Source: Byssothecium circinans
Taxonomy: Eukaryota; Ascomycota; Dothideomycetes; Pleosporales; Massarinaceae
Length of the DNA: 64,000 nt
NCBI GenBank assembly: GCA_010015675.1
Contig: ML977053.1
Span: forward strand, 34,574 to 98,573
Reading direction: 5' to 3'
The notes under the pieces were generated by a model. It did no database searches and was not told the DNA's origin. It was given only the letters and a program-made list of their open reading frames with translations. Each line of letters begins with the position of its first letter. Position 1 is the first letter of the stretch. Both the position numbers and the translations under genes were made by a program. Shown in pieces: positions 36,113 to 47,998 of this stretch.

Positions 36113-36742
36113 TGACTATTGGAGAGGCGGATTGTTTGCGTATTTTCTATTTCTTTCCTCACCAATATCACCATGTACCATAGCGAGCAGTATGGTGTTG
36201 GTGCATCGGTCGATACGCCCAGTTCTCAGGCATGATAGGGCACAATCACGTGTACAAAAGGCAGCGGGATGCTGCTCATATGGCACAGATCGAGCTTTGT
36301 TCGACTCGACTCTGGGAGTTTGAGGGATACCATTGATACCACAGAGCACATAGGGATGATTGAATGTCAGTTCCTTTTGTTTCTTATATGCTGTAATAAT
36401 ATCGACGCGTGTTGTTTTATGCTTGTGGGAGATGCGATGGAATGAATGTTGCTCCACATGTCACAATTTACCCAGTAGGCTAGTGGCATATACGAAATGC
36501 GGGAGCGTCGATCGCGCCCGCCCCTGGCCCAAGGCTGCGTAATCGGCAACGCTCCGGCGCCACATGTTGAAATCAAGCTTCAACCCATTCACAACTCTCC
36601 TCCACGCTCGTTCACTGCCACAATATTTCGCATAGCTTAGACGGATGCCCCGCTGTCCTTTTCACGACGTGCTGCTTTCACTGCTCTACCGACACTACCG
36701 CGCTCGCCCCATCGTCGCTCGTTATCCTTCGTTCTTTCCAGC
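36113..36742. other. Intergenic region
   Basis: 3' flank of the cyclin gene and promoter/leader of the KRE9-like gene; no gene seen. Confidence 0.5.
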
Positions 36743-37684
36743 ATGCCTCGAATACTAGCACCGCTAGTCCTCATAACAGCGCTCAGTAGCGTGGTCAGCG
36801 CCGGCATAGTGTTCACAAAGCCCGAAGCTGGTGGGAAAAGTGCAGGCGGATCAGCGCTCTCGGTGGAGTGGAAAGAGGGCGGTACTGGCCCAGCTTTATC
36901 AGAACTGACTTCCTTCGTGTTGGACCTGTGTACGGGAAGCAATGATGCGCCGGTATGGCCCAACGATATGTTTAGACAAGTGTTGTGCTAATTGGCTTGC
37001 GCTCGGCAGGTTGTGCTCACGTCCATCACACCGTCTGGCAAGTTCTCGACGGGAAACACCGCTCAGGGACGGATAACGACAGATATCGGTGATAGTAAGC
37101 CAGAGAATGCATAGTGGGTAGCCCTCTCGCCATTCCACTGCTGAGGTATACTGATCGCGCGAAAAAGCTTTGTCCGCATGATCGCAACCGCAAAAACCGG
37201 CACACTTACCGTCTACTCGAACCGCTTCTCTATGACTGGCATGACTGGCAAGTTCGACGACAGTGTTCTTACGGCGTTGAAGAAGGTCTCAGGCACAACT
37301 GGACCCGCCACGGAGGACAAAACGACTGGTAAGGCTGCTGATGCTGCGGTGCCAGCGGGCAGCATGTATGATGTGGAATATACAATGCAAACGGGGGCCA
37401 CGCGCTATGCTCCTATGCAGCCGATCCCGGGGACAAAGATCACGAAGAAGTCTGCTCCGCCATTGTTTCCGACAAGCTCGGTGCCCATTGCAAAGTCGCA
37501 TTTGCCTATACCAACTATTCAGACGACGATCACGCAGAGCCAAACGCATAAGGTCTCTAGTATGGCCAATACGGTACGCAGATTTCTTTCTATAAAGGAA
37601 ACTATGCTAATGCAATTGCAGAATGCTGCTGCTCCTCACCCCACGGACGACATGGCCAAATTCCTCGCCAGGTGGAAGGATTAG
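36743..37684 (+). CDS. KRE9/KNH1 family cell-wall protein
   Basis: Secreted protein family required for beta-1,6-glucan assembly in yeast; probably acts in the secretory pathway or wall. Four exons fit: 36743-36952, 37010-37113, 37168-37573 and 37622-37684, 260 residues. Residues 1-20 form a clear signal peptide ending VVSA. The N-terminal Ser/Thr-rich, immunoglobulin-like part (VFTKPEAGGKSAGGSALSVEW, LTSITPSGKFSTGNT, ENAYFVRM) matches the Kre9/Knh1 N-terminal domain; TRYAPMQPIPGTKIT matches the C-terminal domain with its conserved MQ...P. The Tyr codon of YFVRM is created by splicing at 37113/37168. The last intron is 48 bp, a multiple of three, so retention would only insert 16 residues. 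Confidence 0.88.
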
Positions 37685-38209
37685 AATCCGATCTCCGTCA
37701 TTCCCATTGCATCTCGGCGAATCTGGCGTTTAGAAGTTGGCAATATTCACAACCCGTATTCGTGGAGATCGTCTTCCCACGGACGGGGGGTTTGGCGTTG
37801 TTTTGATGGAAGAATATGGTTTTGCGAAAGGCAGGGTGGAGCTTGGGTGCCGCCTGTATTGCACCAGTATTGGCGGATCATTGAAAGTAATACAAAAAAT
37901 AGACCAACAAAAAAATCTTACAAATGTTGCAATTTACATGCATGGATAGTTGTTTGGTTCTTCCTGCCTCAATCTATGCCTTCCCTTTTGGGTAGCATCC
38001 GCGGTGTATCGTAACCCCGCGTCTACCCGCTCGAACACCCCACCAAGACCATTCAATGTCACACTCCATTTGAACACTTGGGCGCTAGTTAAATATCTCG
38101 ATACGGATTATCCCCAACTATCGAACACTTTTCTTGACCGACTCCCCTCGAGCGACCTTTCCAGGCGCTCAGCAGACCCCACCTAGGCCGATAAGCTGGA
38201 AGATACATC
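37685..38209. other. Intergenic region
   Basis: Between the KRE9-like gene and the prolidase gene, both on plus. No gene seen. Confidence 0.5.
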
Positions 38210-39748
38210 ATGGGTGTGGCAGAGAACTACGATGAAGTGCTGAAGGGCAAGTACCCGGCGAAAGCGCATGCGAAGAAGGTAGTGGAATACATCGTCGCAA
38301 AAGGGGGTGACGAAACAGGGATAATCTATCTGGAGGCGCAGAAGAGTCGATTGATTGAGGTATGTGTATCCTAACTGCAGCGGTTGATGACCAAGTGTAG
38401 TTCGCACGATCCTTCCGGGAGTATTGGCTAAAGAATGGGAAAAGGACAATGATAGCGAGGCCCCGTTTAGACAACGAAGATTCTTCTACTACCTCAGCGG
38501 CTGCAACCTCCCCGATTCATATCTCACCTACAACATCCCCACGTCGACCCTAACCCTCTTCATCCCACCCATCGATCCCGATGAAGTCATCTGGTCGGGT
38601 CTGCCCATGACCATCGAGGAAGCAAAAGCCAAGTACGATGTCGACGAGGTGAAGACGGCTCTAGACGTCAACGCCCATCTCGCATCTACAGAAGCATCTT
38701 CTCAATCCACCATCTACGCCATCCCAGAACAAGTCTCCGACAGCATCACTTTCCTCTCATACGAGTCCAAGAATTTCGACCTTCTCAAGACGGCGATTGA
38801 GAACTGTAGGGTGGTCAAGACGGAGTACGAGATTGCTTTGATCAGGAAGGCGAATGAGATTTCGACAGCGGCGCATGTGAATGTTATGAATGCGGCGGCA
38901 AACGCGAAGAGTGAAGCAGAGCTCCAAGGCGTGTTTCTCAAAACGTGTATTGAGCGCAACGCGAAGAACCAGGCCTACTACTCCATTGTCGCAGCAGGCG
39001 AGAACGGCGCCACGCTCCATTATATCAAGAACGATGCGCCCATCTCCGGACAGAACCTGCTGCTGCTGGACGCAGGATGCGAGGTCGACTGCTATGCTTC
39101 GGATATTACGAGGACGTTTCCCATCACTGGGACGTTCACCGAAGAAAGCAAGGGCATCTATGAGATTGTGCTGGAGATGCAGACACAGTGCATCGAAGCG
39201 CTCAAAGCTGGCGTGCTATGGGACTCGATCCACGAACTCGCCCACAAGATCGCCATCGACGGTCTCCTGAAGCTCGGCCTCCTGAAAGGCTCAGCCGACG
39301 ACATCTTCAAGGCGCGAACGAGCGTAGCCTTTTTCCCGCATGGCCTGGGTCATTATCTGGGAATGGACACGCACGATACTGGCGGCAACGCCAATTACGC
39401 CGACAAAGACCCTATGTTTAGGTATCTTCGTGTCCGAGGCACACTGCCTGCGGGAAGCGTGATTACGGTGGAGCCGGGCATCTACTTTTGTAGGTTCATT
39501 ATTGAGCCGTATCTTAAGGACCCCGAGCAGGCGAAGTTTATCGATGAGAAGGTGCTGGAGAGGTTTTGGTCGGTGGGTGGTGTGAGGATTGAGGGTGAGT
39601 TTTTCTTCTCCGGTGATTGAGATGGGCGATTGTGAACTGACCGTGTGATACTACCTTAGACAATATCTTGATTACTGAGGGGGGATATGAGAACTTGACG
39701 CCGACGCCGAAAGAGCTGGATGAGGTGGTGAAGCTTGTGAAAGGCTGA
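38210..39748 (+). CDS. pepP: Xaa-Pro aminopeptidase/dipeptidase (M24B, PEPP type)
   Basis: Metallopeptidase of the pita-bread fold that cleaves X-Pro bonds in peptide turnover; cytosolic (no signal peptide). Exons 38210-38359, 38445-39594 and 39660-39748, 462 residues. Motifs: [17 protein letters not shown] in the N-terminal domain, then [22 protein letters not shown] with both metal-binding Asp, [16 protein letters not shown] with the His, VEPGIYF with the first Glu and VRIEDNI with the second Glu, which is completed by the last splice. All five metal ligands are present, so the enzyme should be active. The first acceptor at 38443-38444 (AAAAG) is weak, but the joined sequence [16 protein letters not shown] fits the family. 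Confidence 0.95.
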
Positions 39749-40078
39749 GTGGAAAATAGTCGTTTTTGGGGGAGGGGAATTTTTATGATGGGCTGATGGC
39801 CTCGCACTGTATGTGTTGTATAGAGTCGTCTTCCTGAATCTGTATCGGCAGTAAATGAAGTCTGAATCGCCAAACATGAAAGGGTAGTTGATAGAAGTCG
39901 CCAGAAACGACGCGTGCCGAGGACGAATGACATCGCGCGTAATAGAGCGATCCGTGCGCTAAATTTTCCTCGACGATGATCGCCCATCGTCATTCTCCCC
40001 TTGAAAAGACATCGAAGCCCTTAAGTCTGTATTGTACCCCGATCTTTCCATCCCGGAAACTCTACACATTCCTTTACA
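39749..40078. other. Intergenic region
   Basis: 330 bases between prolidase and the DnaJ gene; contains both the 3' flank and a compact promoter. No gene seen. Confidence 0.6.
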
Positions 40079-41724
40079 ATGAGCTTGATTGCTCCTTCAC
40101 TGCCTTTCAAGGCAGTAGCCCCCGCGCGCATCGTTTCCGCGACCCGGCAATGCCAACGGCGTAACCTGTCGCAAACCTCTCGGCCATCGATTGCGTCAAA
40201 AAGACAGCAGCAGCATCCGCCACGGATATCTCCTGGACCATGCGGCACTCGCTACTTTCATGCGACCCCGAACACGCAAGCTGTGGCGGATCCGTACAAG
40301 ACTTTGGGCGTATCGAAGGGTGCTACCGCCGCGGAGATCAAGAAGGCCTACTACGGTCTCGCGAAGAAGTACCAGTATGTCATTCTTAATTGCATGCATG
40401 ATTGGAACATAGACTAATTTGTGAAAGTCCCGATACGAACAAAGACGCCGGAGCCAAAGATAAATTCTCTGCCGCGCAATCAGCCTACGAGATCCTATCC
40501 GACGCCGAGAAACGAAAAGCCTACGACTCATACGGATCAGCCGCATTTGATCAGAATGGTGGGTTCAACCCGGGTGCTGGGCCTGGCGGTCCCGGAGCTG
40601 GCAATCCGTTTGGCGGTGGATTCGGCTTTGGAGGGTTCGGAGGTGGACAAGGTGGTGGTTTCCAGGGAGGCTTTGGGCAGGAAATCAATTTTGAAGACTT
40701 GTTCAGTGCGTTTGGAGGGGGTGGGAGGAGAGGGAGGAGGAGAGCGGATCCGTTTCAAGACGAGATTTTGGTGGGAGATAACATCGAGGTTCAGACGAAT
40801 ATCTCGTTCATGGATGCGGCGAAGGGCGTTAGCAAGGACCTACACATCACGCCGCTGGTGGAATGCAAGACATGTACGGGAACGGGGTTGAAGAAGGGCG
40901 CGAAGAGAGCAGAGTGTAGGAGCTGCGGTGGAACGGGACAGAGGGTGACGAGTGTGGGTGGATTCCACATGAGCACAACATGTTCGAGTTGTGGTGGTTC
41001 AGGTGTTGCTATACCTCGCGGCTCATCTTGCGGGACCTGTGGTGGGGACGGCGCGGTCAAGGAGAGGAAAACTGTCAGGGTGGATATTCCGGCTGGTGTT
41101 GAAGACGGCATGCGGTTACGAATCAGCGCAGAGGGCGATGCACCGCTTACTGGACAGGCGATGGGCGCAAACGTACGTGGCGCAAAGGGAGACCTCTATC
41201 TACTCATCCGCGTAGCCTCGGATCCGAAGTTCAAACGCACCGGCGCCGATATCCTCCATACTGCGACCATACCCCTGACCACGGCCGTGCTGGGTGGTGA
41301 AATCAAGATCCCGACACTCGACGGCGAAGCCCGCGTTAAGGTGCCCACTGGGTCCGGCACAGGCGATAGAGTTACGCTTTCGGGGATGGGTATGAGGGTT
41401 CTACAAGGTCGGCGGAATGCAAGGGGTGACTTGAAAGTCGAATTCAAGGTTAACATGCCGAAGTACCTGAGCCACAACCAGAGGACGATCTTGGAGATGT
41501 TGGCGGATGAGATGGGCGACAAGACAGCGAAGCGGATGATTATTCCGAACAAGGACAAGCCGAATGACGATGCTTCACCTCCGAACGATGACCACAAGGA
41601 CGAAGGGTTTCTGAAGAGTGCGTGGCATAATCTAACCGGACAACACAAGAATATAAAGAATGAGACCAGGGACGAATCTAAGAAGGATGACGACGAGCCG
41701 AAGAAGGCTTCGGGATCAGGATAA
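40079..41724 (+). CDS. MDJ1: Mitochondrial type I DnaJ chaperone (Mdj1-like)
   Basis: J-domain cochaperone of mitochondrial Hsp70, acting in the matrix in folding and protein quality control. Exons 40079-40374 and 40428-41724, 530 residues. The first about 65 residues are Arg/Ser/Gln-rich without acidic residues, a mitochondrial presequence. The J domain starts at [22 protein letters not shown]; its HPD motif (residues 99-101) is formed across the intron. A Gly/Phe-rich linker follows, then four zinc-binding repeats ([32 protein letters not shown]), the two C-terminal substrate-binding domains, and a charged Asp/Lys-rich tail. Architecture is complete. Other type I DnaJ proteins (Ydj1) end in a CaaX box, absent here. 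Confidence 0.95.
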
Positions 41725-42890
41725 AGAGTTGACTCGTTTCGACCTTTGACGGATTTTGCGCATCAACCCTTTTCCACTCTACTGTATAGTAAGACGTCGA
41801 CGAAGAGACCGTACGGCGTAAAAAGGGGGGCATGGGTCTTGTATCAAAGACCTTTTTGAGCATTTGTTGGCGTCGTCAAGGCTGTTTGCTTTGCTTTGCA
41901 TTTGTTGTACTTTAGCTAGACCTTACCTTGTAGTGATCATTTACGCCTCTCGACTCAGGCTTGTATCTTGTATACCTGTACGTTATCTTGTCCAATATAC
42001 TCAACTGGTTTGGCATTGCTTGATCAAATGCATGCAGCCTTGATCGATTGATCGAGAGCGGCTCAAGTATAGCACCCCTGTACTGTCGAGCGCTTACACA
42101 AGCCTCCAACATGTCGTCTTTCCCGCTTGAGTGGCTGTTTCGATCAAACAGGGCTGGGATCAGGCTCTAAGCTTTCTGATAAGTCTTAGCGTATATGTGA
42201 CTGCGATGCATGGGAAAGGTGAGGCGCATGATATGTTGTCGTGGAGCGCGGTTACCAGGGGAGAATTGGAGATTTTTAGGCGCCCAGCTTCCGGATACCC
42301 CAAAGGGAGCGGCTCGTAGTATCTAGTGGACAAGAATTGGGCTTTCGAGGGTGTGCCTTGCAGACGTTTGTTCGGACCGCCGACGGCCCCGCTACTGGCT
42401 GCTGCTGCTCGTTGACTGCCATCCGCCAGGTCGCCGCCACTACTTCGTTCACATCCATCGAGTCTGTCTCCCTATCTTTCCGAGGTTTGTGTACATTGTC
42501 GAAGAGCGAGCTCATGCGGGCACCCGAGCCACAGCTCTTCTGTTGGTAGAGCCATCCGCCGTCGGCCACATCAACCCAGCCAACGCTCCCTGCAACGTCA
42601 TCTTGGGTGCGTCTGCGCCTGCATATCGATGCTTCCCACGCGACAGCCCTAACCGCCATATTCTCGACACCATTGTCGAGGCGGTGAATACGTGCGCCCG
42701 ACCGAGTACTGTACAACACCCGACGTCGTCCTCCAGGCGACCGATTCTCCACCGACCGCCCCGCGCTTAGCACCTCCATCCAGCTTCGCGACTCCAACAA
42801 CCGAAGCTTCCACACTTCCGCCCCTCTCATACCCATTTCCCTCCAAAGCAGGCAGTCTTCCGCCGACTCGCCTCCAACACCACCGCTGCC
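41725..42890. other. Intergenic region
   Basis: Between MDJ1 and BRO1, both on plus. Open frames at 42276-42846 on either strand overlap each other and have no recognisable product; the last 200 bases look like a C-rich leader of BRO1. Confidence 0.5.
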
Positions 42891-45800
42891 ATGGGCACCC
42901 TCATACCCATGATCTCAGTGCCGCTCAAGCAAACCAACGAAATCGACTGGATAACGCCTCTCAAGGGCTACATACGCGCCACGTACGGCGACGACCCGGA
43001 GCGCTATGCGGAAGAGTGCGCGACACTGAATCGGTTGCGGCAGGATATGCGGGGCGCGGGGAAGGATAGTGCCGCTGGGAGGGACCTGTTATATAGGTAC
43101 TATGGACAGTTGGAATTGCTGGATTTGAGGTTCCCCGTGGATGAAAATCACATCAAGATTAGTTTTACTTGGTACGTATGCCGTAAAAAGGAACGAGGGG
43201 TAGATGGTGCGGGGGAGGCGGGGGAGACTGAAGAGGTTGAATAACGACGCATGGGGAATGAGGCAATGTGGTCTGGCTGACTTGAAGAACAGGTTCGACG
43301 CTTTCACACACAAACCCACATCGCAGTACTCGCTTGCTTTCGAAAAGGCGTCAATAATCTTCAACATCTCGGCCGTTCTCTCCTGCCACGCCGCACACCA
43401 GAACCGTCACGAGGATGTTGGGCTCAAAACCGCATACCACTCTTTCCAGGCCTCCGCTGGCATGTTCACATATATCAACGAGAACTTCCTACACGCGCCG
43501 TCGACGGATCTGAGTCGGGAGACTGTCAAGACGCTGATAGCCATCACGCTAGCTCAAGCGCAAGAAGTGTTTCTAGAGAAACAAATCGCGGATGGGAAGA
43601 AAGTGGGCTTGCTGGCCAAGCTGGCGAGTCAGGCGGCATTCCTATACACGCAGGCTTCTGAAGGCGCACAGGAGAACGTTACAAAGGCAGTGTTTGAGAA
43701 GGTATGGTTGTTGATGTGTCAGGTCAAGGCCAACTACATGGCTTCGACAGCGCAGTACTACCAGGCGCTAGCGGACAACGATGCGAACTCACACGGCGTG
43801 TCGATTTGTCGGTTACAAGTTGCCGAGACAAATGCTAGGGACGCGAACCGGATAGCGAACTCTCTCCCGTCATCCATCCCCGCGAATGCGAATCTGCCTG
43901 CGGAAACTGGGACCGTGCTAGCTGAGATGACGAAGAAGCATCTCCAAACCGTCCAAGAGAAGCTGTCGGAGTTTTCGAAAGATAATGATTTCATCTATCA
44001 CCAAGGCGTCCCAAGCGAGGCTTCCCTCACCCAAGTTCCCAAATTGCCAGCAGCGAAGGCGATACCTGTAAGCGAGCTGTATCAGGGGCAGGACATACAG
44101 AGGATTATTGGCCCGGACATCTTTCAAAAAATCGTACCTATGGCTGTGACGGAATCAGCCAGTCTGTACGACGAAGAGAAGGCTAAGCTGATACGGGCAG
44201 AGAGCGAAAGGGTCGAGGTTGCTAATGATGAGATGGCGGCTAGTTTGGATTATCTGAAGCTTCCCGACAGTTTGAACGTGCTAAGAGGAGGCATGGACCA
44301 GGATATGATGGTTGACGAAGAGTTCCGGAGATGGTGCGAAGAATTAGCGGGTCACGAACCCTTCTCCGCAGCTTTCGACAAGCTGAACACAGATAAAGCC
44401 GAAATCACCAAACTATTGGACACGAGCATGAAGCAGCTTGACATGGAAGAGAGTGTCTGTGAGAAGATGCGGTCAAAGTACGGTGTGGAATGGACACAAC
44501 AACCAAGCTCCCGTTTGACGGCGACACTACGCAGCGATATAAGAAACTATCGAGGAGCGGTGGAAGAAGCGAGTACGAGCGACCACCAGCTGTACAGCAC
44601 CTTTCGGCAATATGAGGCGGACTTCGATGAGATGCGATCAGCTGGCGAGACGGATGAGGCTGATGTGCTGTACTCGAGAGCTATGGTCAAGGCTGGGGCG
44701 CAAAAGGGCAAGAGTCCGCGGCCCGCAGAGGGGAATCTCATCGACGACGACTTTGACGATGGCCCGAGTGTTGCGGATCAGATTGCAAGCGTGGAGGAAC
44801 TGTTAAGGAGATTGAACTTGATCAAGAAGGAGAGGGTGCAGGTGCTGAAGGATCTTAAGGAGAAGGTATGATTCTTTCACTTTTTGAGGTTTGACTATTC
44901 TAACGATACATTTCAGGTTCACTCCGATGACATCTCCAATGTCCTCATTCTCAACAAGAAAACAATCGCAAACCAAGAAAATCAGCTATTCAAAGCTGAG
45001 CTCGAGAAATTCCGACCACACCAGAACCGCATCCTACAAGCGAACCACAAGCAATCTTCCGTCCTTAAAGAGCTCACGCGCACGTACGGCGACCTCCTCA
45101 AGGATAAGCGTGTACGATCTGAACAGAACAAATACGACGCTTTCAATCGGCAAAGGAGTAGCGTCATGTCGAAATATAAGCGCGTGTACCAGAGCTTCAA
45201 TGACCTCAACGCCGGTCTAATTCGCGCCCAAGGCTTCTACTCCGAGATGAAGGACACAGTCTCCAGTCTTCAAAAGAACGTCGAGACCTTTGTGAACAAC
45301 AGGCGGTCTGAGGGCGGACAGCTTCTCCAAAACATCGAACAGAAGAAGTCTCAAGGTGCAGATCAAGAACAACAACGGCTAAAAACCCTCATGGATCGCA
45401 TGTCGATGGAGCCGTCTGGTTCTCCCGTTCTAGCAGGCGGTGGACGGAAAAAGAGTATTCCCGCTCCTTTATCCTCGACGTCCACGCCACTGAATCAAGG
45501 CGGATACCCAGCAACCTCGTCAGCACATCCATCCTACAATCCCGCCACTTCACCCCCGGCGACGCCACGATACCCAATGTCAAGCACACCATCTGCCCAA
45601 CAGCAACAACAATACATGTCCCCCCAACAACACCAACCCCCCTACGGCGCCCTCTCCAACGGCTACAACCAATCCCAAGCGCAACCCCAACAACACCCCC
45701 CGCGCCGCGAATCCTACCAACAACAACCCCAATACGCCCACGCACCCTCGCACTCCCAATCCTCATACAACCCCACAAACTACGGCCCCGTCTCTCCCCC

Positions 45801-46167
45801 CGCACACCAACAATACTTCTCCCCGCCGCCGCAGCAACACCACCAGTCGCAGCCTTGGGGCCAGCCGCAGCCGCAGCAACAGTATGGAGGTGGTGGTGGT
45901 GGTGGTGGTGGTGGAGGAGGAGTGGGGTATCAGGGTCAGACGCCGCAACCGGGACTGCCGCAGGGGTATGTTCCGCCTCCGCCGCCGCCGGGCCCGCCGC
46001 CGAGTCAGCATGTGGATTATTCGCAGTTTGCGGGGGCGTGGCCGAGTGGGCCCGGGGGATATTCGCAGCAACAGCAGCAGCAGCAACAGGGGCAGAGGGG
46101 TGGGCAGCAAGGGCAAGGGCAAGGTGGTGGAGGGGATCCGTGGGCGGGGTTGAGTGGGTGGAAGTAA
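42891..46167 (+). CDS. BRO1: Vacuolar protein sorting protein Bro1 (ESCRT-associated)
   Basis: Endosomal ESCRT-III-associated protein that recruits the deubiquitinase Doa4 during sorting into multivesicular bodies. Exons 42891-43171, 43293-44865 and 44917-46167, 1034 residues. The Bro1 domain starts MISVPLKQTNEIDWITPLKGYI and runs through ERYAEECATLNRLRQDMRGAGKD, YYGQLELLDLRFP and FEKASIIFNISAVLS. A coiled-coil ALIX V-like domain covers about 400-790. From about 820 the tail is Gln/Pro/Tyr-rich with a run of 12 Gly coded mostly by GGT at about 45886-45921 and a Gln run near 46068-46090. The paralogue Rim20/PalA is the main alternative; the N-terminal motif set and the long Pro/Gln tail favour Bro1. 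Confidence 0.93.
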
Positions 46168-47246
46168 GTGAGCGAGAAGTGAGATTGTTGATGGGTGATG
46201 GGGGGGAAGGATGAGGAAGTATTTGTCCGTCTTCGTGTCTCGTTTCTCGTTTCTCGTTTCCCGTTTCCCGTTTCTTCTTCTTCCTCTGGGCGGAATTGCA
46301 TTGGAGCATTGGAGGGGTTGTATACCTGGTTGGCTGGTTGGAATTGATGACGAAGGCGGTGGAGAGGATTGAGGAGAGATGGGAGGTTTATATTGCATTT
46401 TCGGAGGGCATGGTGGGTAGTGGTTGGAGCTTAAGCGGCTTCTAGGTAGATATTGGAAGGAGCTGGGGTTGGGAAGTGGAAGTGACTGGACGTGGTATAT
46501 ATGAAAACTCGACTGTGTGTAGTCTGCAATACAGTTTGGTAGTAGTATGAGCGTTTTGTGTATGGGGAAGATGCGTGCGTGCGTGTGCGTGGTGTGCGAG
46601 TGCGAGTATGGGTATGTGGGGTAAGTGTGTTGTCTAGTGTAAAAGTCATTGCAGTCATAATGTAATAAGAGGTCGTATTAACGTTATAGAAAGTAGACAA
46701 AATCATCCCCGTCCCATTCCATTCTTCCCAGCATCTTAGACTACTCCCCTCTCCTCTCTACACAGGAACGCGACAACGCTCGAGTGAGAGTGAAATACAG
46801 TGTCAGTGTCAAAACATTACATTCCCCACGTTAGTGCGTTGTGCGTTGTGATGCGATGTGAGTCCCATCCTATTCCCCCACGCCCCTCCCCCCCCCTACG
46901 GCCTGCATCCGACGACAAAGGAAATAGCGGGGGAAACAAAGCCGAAAAAAAGTCCAAGAAAGGAAAGGAAAGGAAAGGAAAGTGGAAGGCTGGAAAGCAA
47001 AGCAATCCATTTGTCCGACGACGACGAGGCCTACACAACATGACATATGCATACGTATGCGGACATGCCCCGTTATGCGGTGTAGTGTTGTCGGACCCAT
47101 GATACCTTCCCTACCTACCCACTCCCCCACTCTGCCTCAGAACTGACTGATGAGGGCAGAACCTGAACAGGGAGAGGAGTAGGGGAAGAGGGAAAGAAGG
47201 TATCATGTAACAATATCGGTTTTGGTTTCGGTTGCGCGTCTTCCCC
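46168..47246. other. Intergenic region between convergent genes
   Basis: Shared 3' flank of BRO1 and the GFA gene. Contains a CGTTTCTCGTTTCYCG array (about 46238-46274), TG-rich sequence (46570-46630) and an AGGAA microsatellite (46957-46982). No gene seen. Confidence 0.55.
46957..46982. repeat. AGGAA pentanucleotide microsatellite
   Basis: Five tandem units in the convergent 3' region between BRO1 and the GFA gene. Confidence 0.85.
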
Positions 47247-47998
47247 CTAGAGGCTGCGGCCATCGATGTGGCGGCGTTGAAGCGTGCGGACGTCGAGGTT
47301 GTGGAACATGCGGACCTTGGGATCGTTATCAGCGCAGTTCACTTCAGTGCAGTGCAGCGTAGAGCAGCGCAGGGGTTTGGAAGGTGTGGGTAGTAGTTAG
47401 TGGCGAGGGAGGCGGAAGAAGGAAATAAGGGTCGAGGATATGAGGGTAAGAGAGGTGGGATAGAATGGGATGGGATGGGATAGGATAGAGGAAAGGTTGG
47501 GGTAAAGATAGGGGCTGATGGTAGGAAAGCCCAAGGGACGCACATTGAGAGCTTTCACGCCTTCGTAAAACCCCGGCTCGATACTCTCAGCCATCAAGCT
47601 GCTTCCACAGCGGCTGCAGAAGTAGTGCTGAACGCGCTGTTTGCCGAAGCGATATTTCTACCCCCCACATGTTAGTCCATCTCATACCCATAGTCGTCTA
47701 CACCCCTCTTCTACAGTCACATCCATGCACCCCATGCATCACCCACAGATCAAAAACAACCTGAACGAGAGAAACTTATAAGGGAGGAAGAATTGTACGT
47801 TACCTCGACCAACTCACTCTCCAACCCCACAGCTTCGAACTGGATACACGCATTCTGGACATAAACGTTGAGGTAACCGTTGCGGGCGCAGATGGAGCAG
47901 TTGCATTCGACGACCCAGGACTCGGGGTCGTGGAGGGGAGGGGAGAGAGTCACGGTGTAGCGGATGAGTTGGCAGTGGCAGGAAGCGGTGTACTGGAG
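47247..47998 (-). CDS. GFA / CENP-V family protein (Mss4-like fold), 5' exon unresolved
   Basis: Zinc-binding protein of the glutathione-dependent formaldehyde-activating (GFA) family; substrates of fungal members are mostly unknown. Three exons are clear: 47998-47804, 47657-47544 and 47315-47247. Exon A reads TASCHCQLIRYTV and then ECNCSICARNGYLNVYV, giving the C-x-C and C-x2-C zinc ligands. Exon B reads YRFGKQRVQHYFCSRCGSSL with the third Cys pair. Exon C gives VRMFHNLDVRTLQRRHIDG and the stop. Together about 126 residues, close to the full domain. The first coding exon with the ATG is missing: the frame has a stop 18 bases upstream of the CAG acceptor at 47999, so a short exon must lie further upstream, and I could not place it. 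A 27-bp candidate (48740-48714, GTATGT donor) would leave a very long intron. Confidence 0.8.

Noticed and set aside
45389..46309. 306-residue minus-strand open frame opposite BRO1
   Set aside because: Antisense shadow of the Gln/Pro/Gly-rich BRO1 tail; composition follows from the CAA/CCC/GGT codons of the sense strand.
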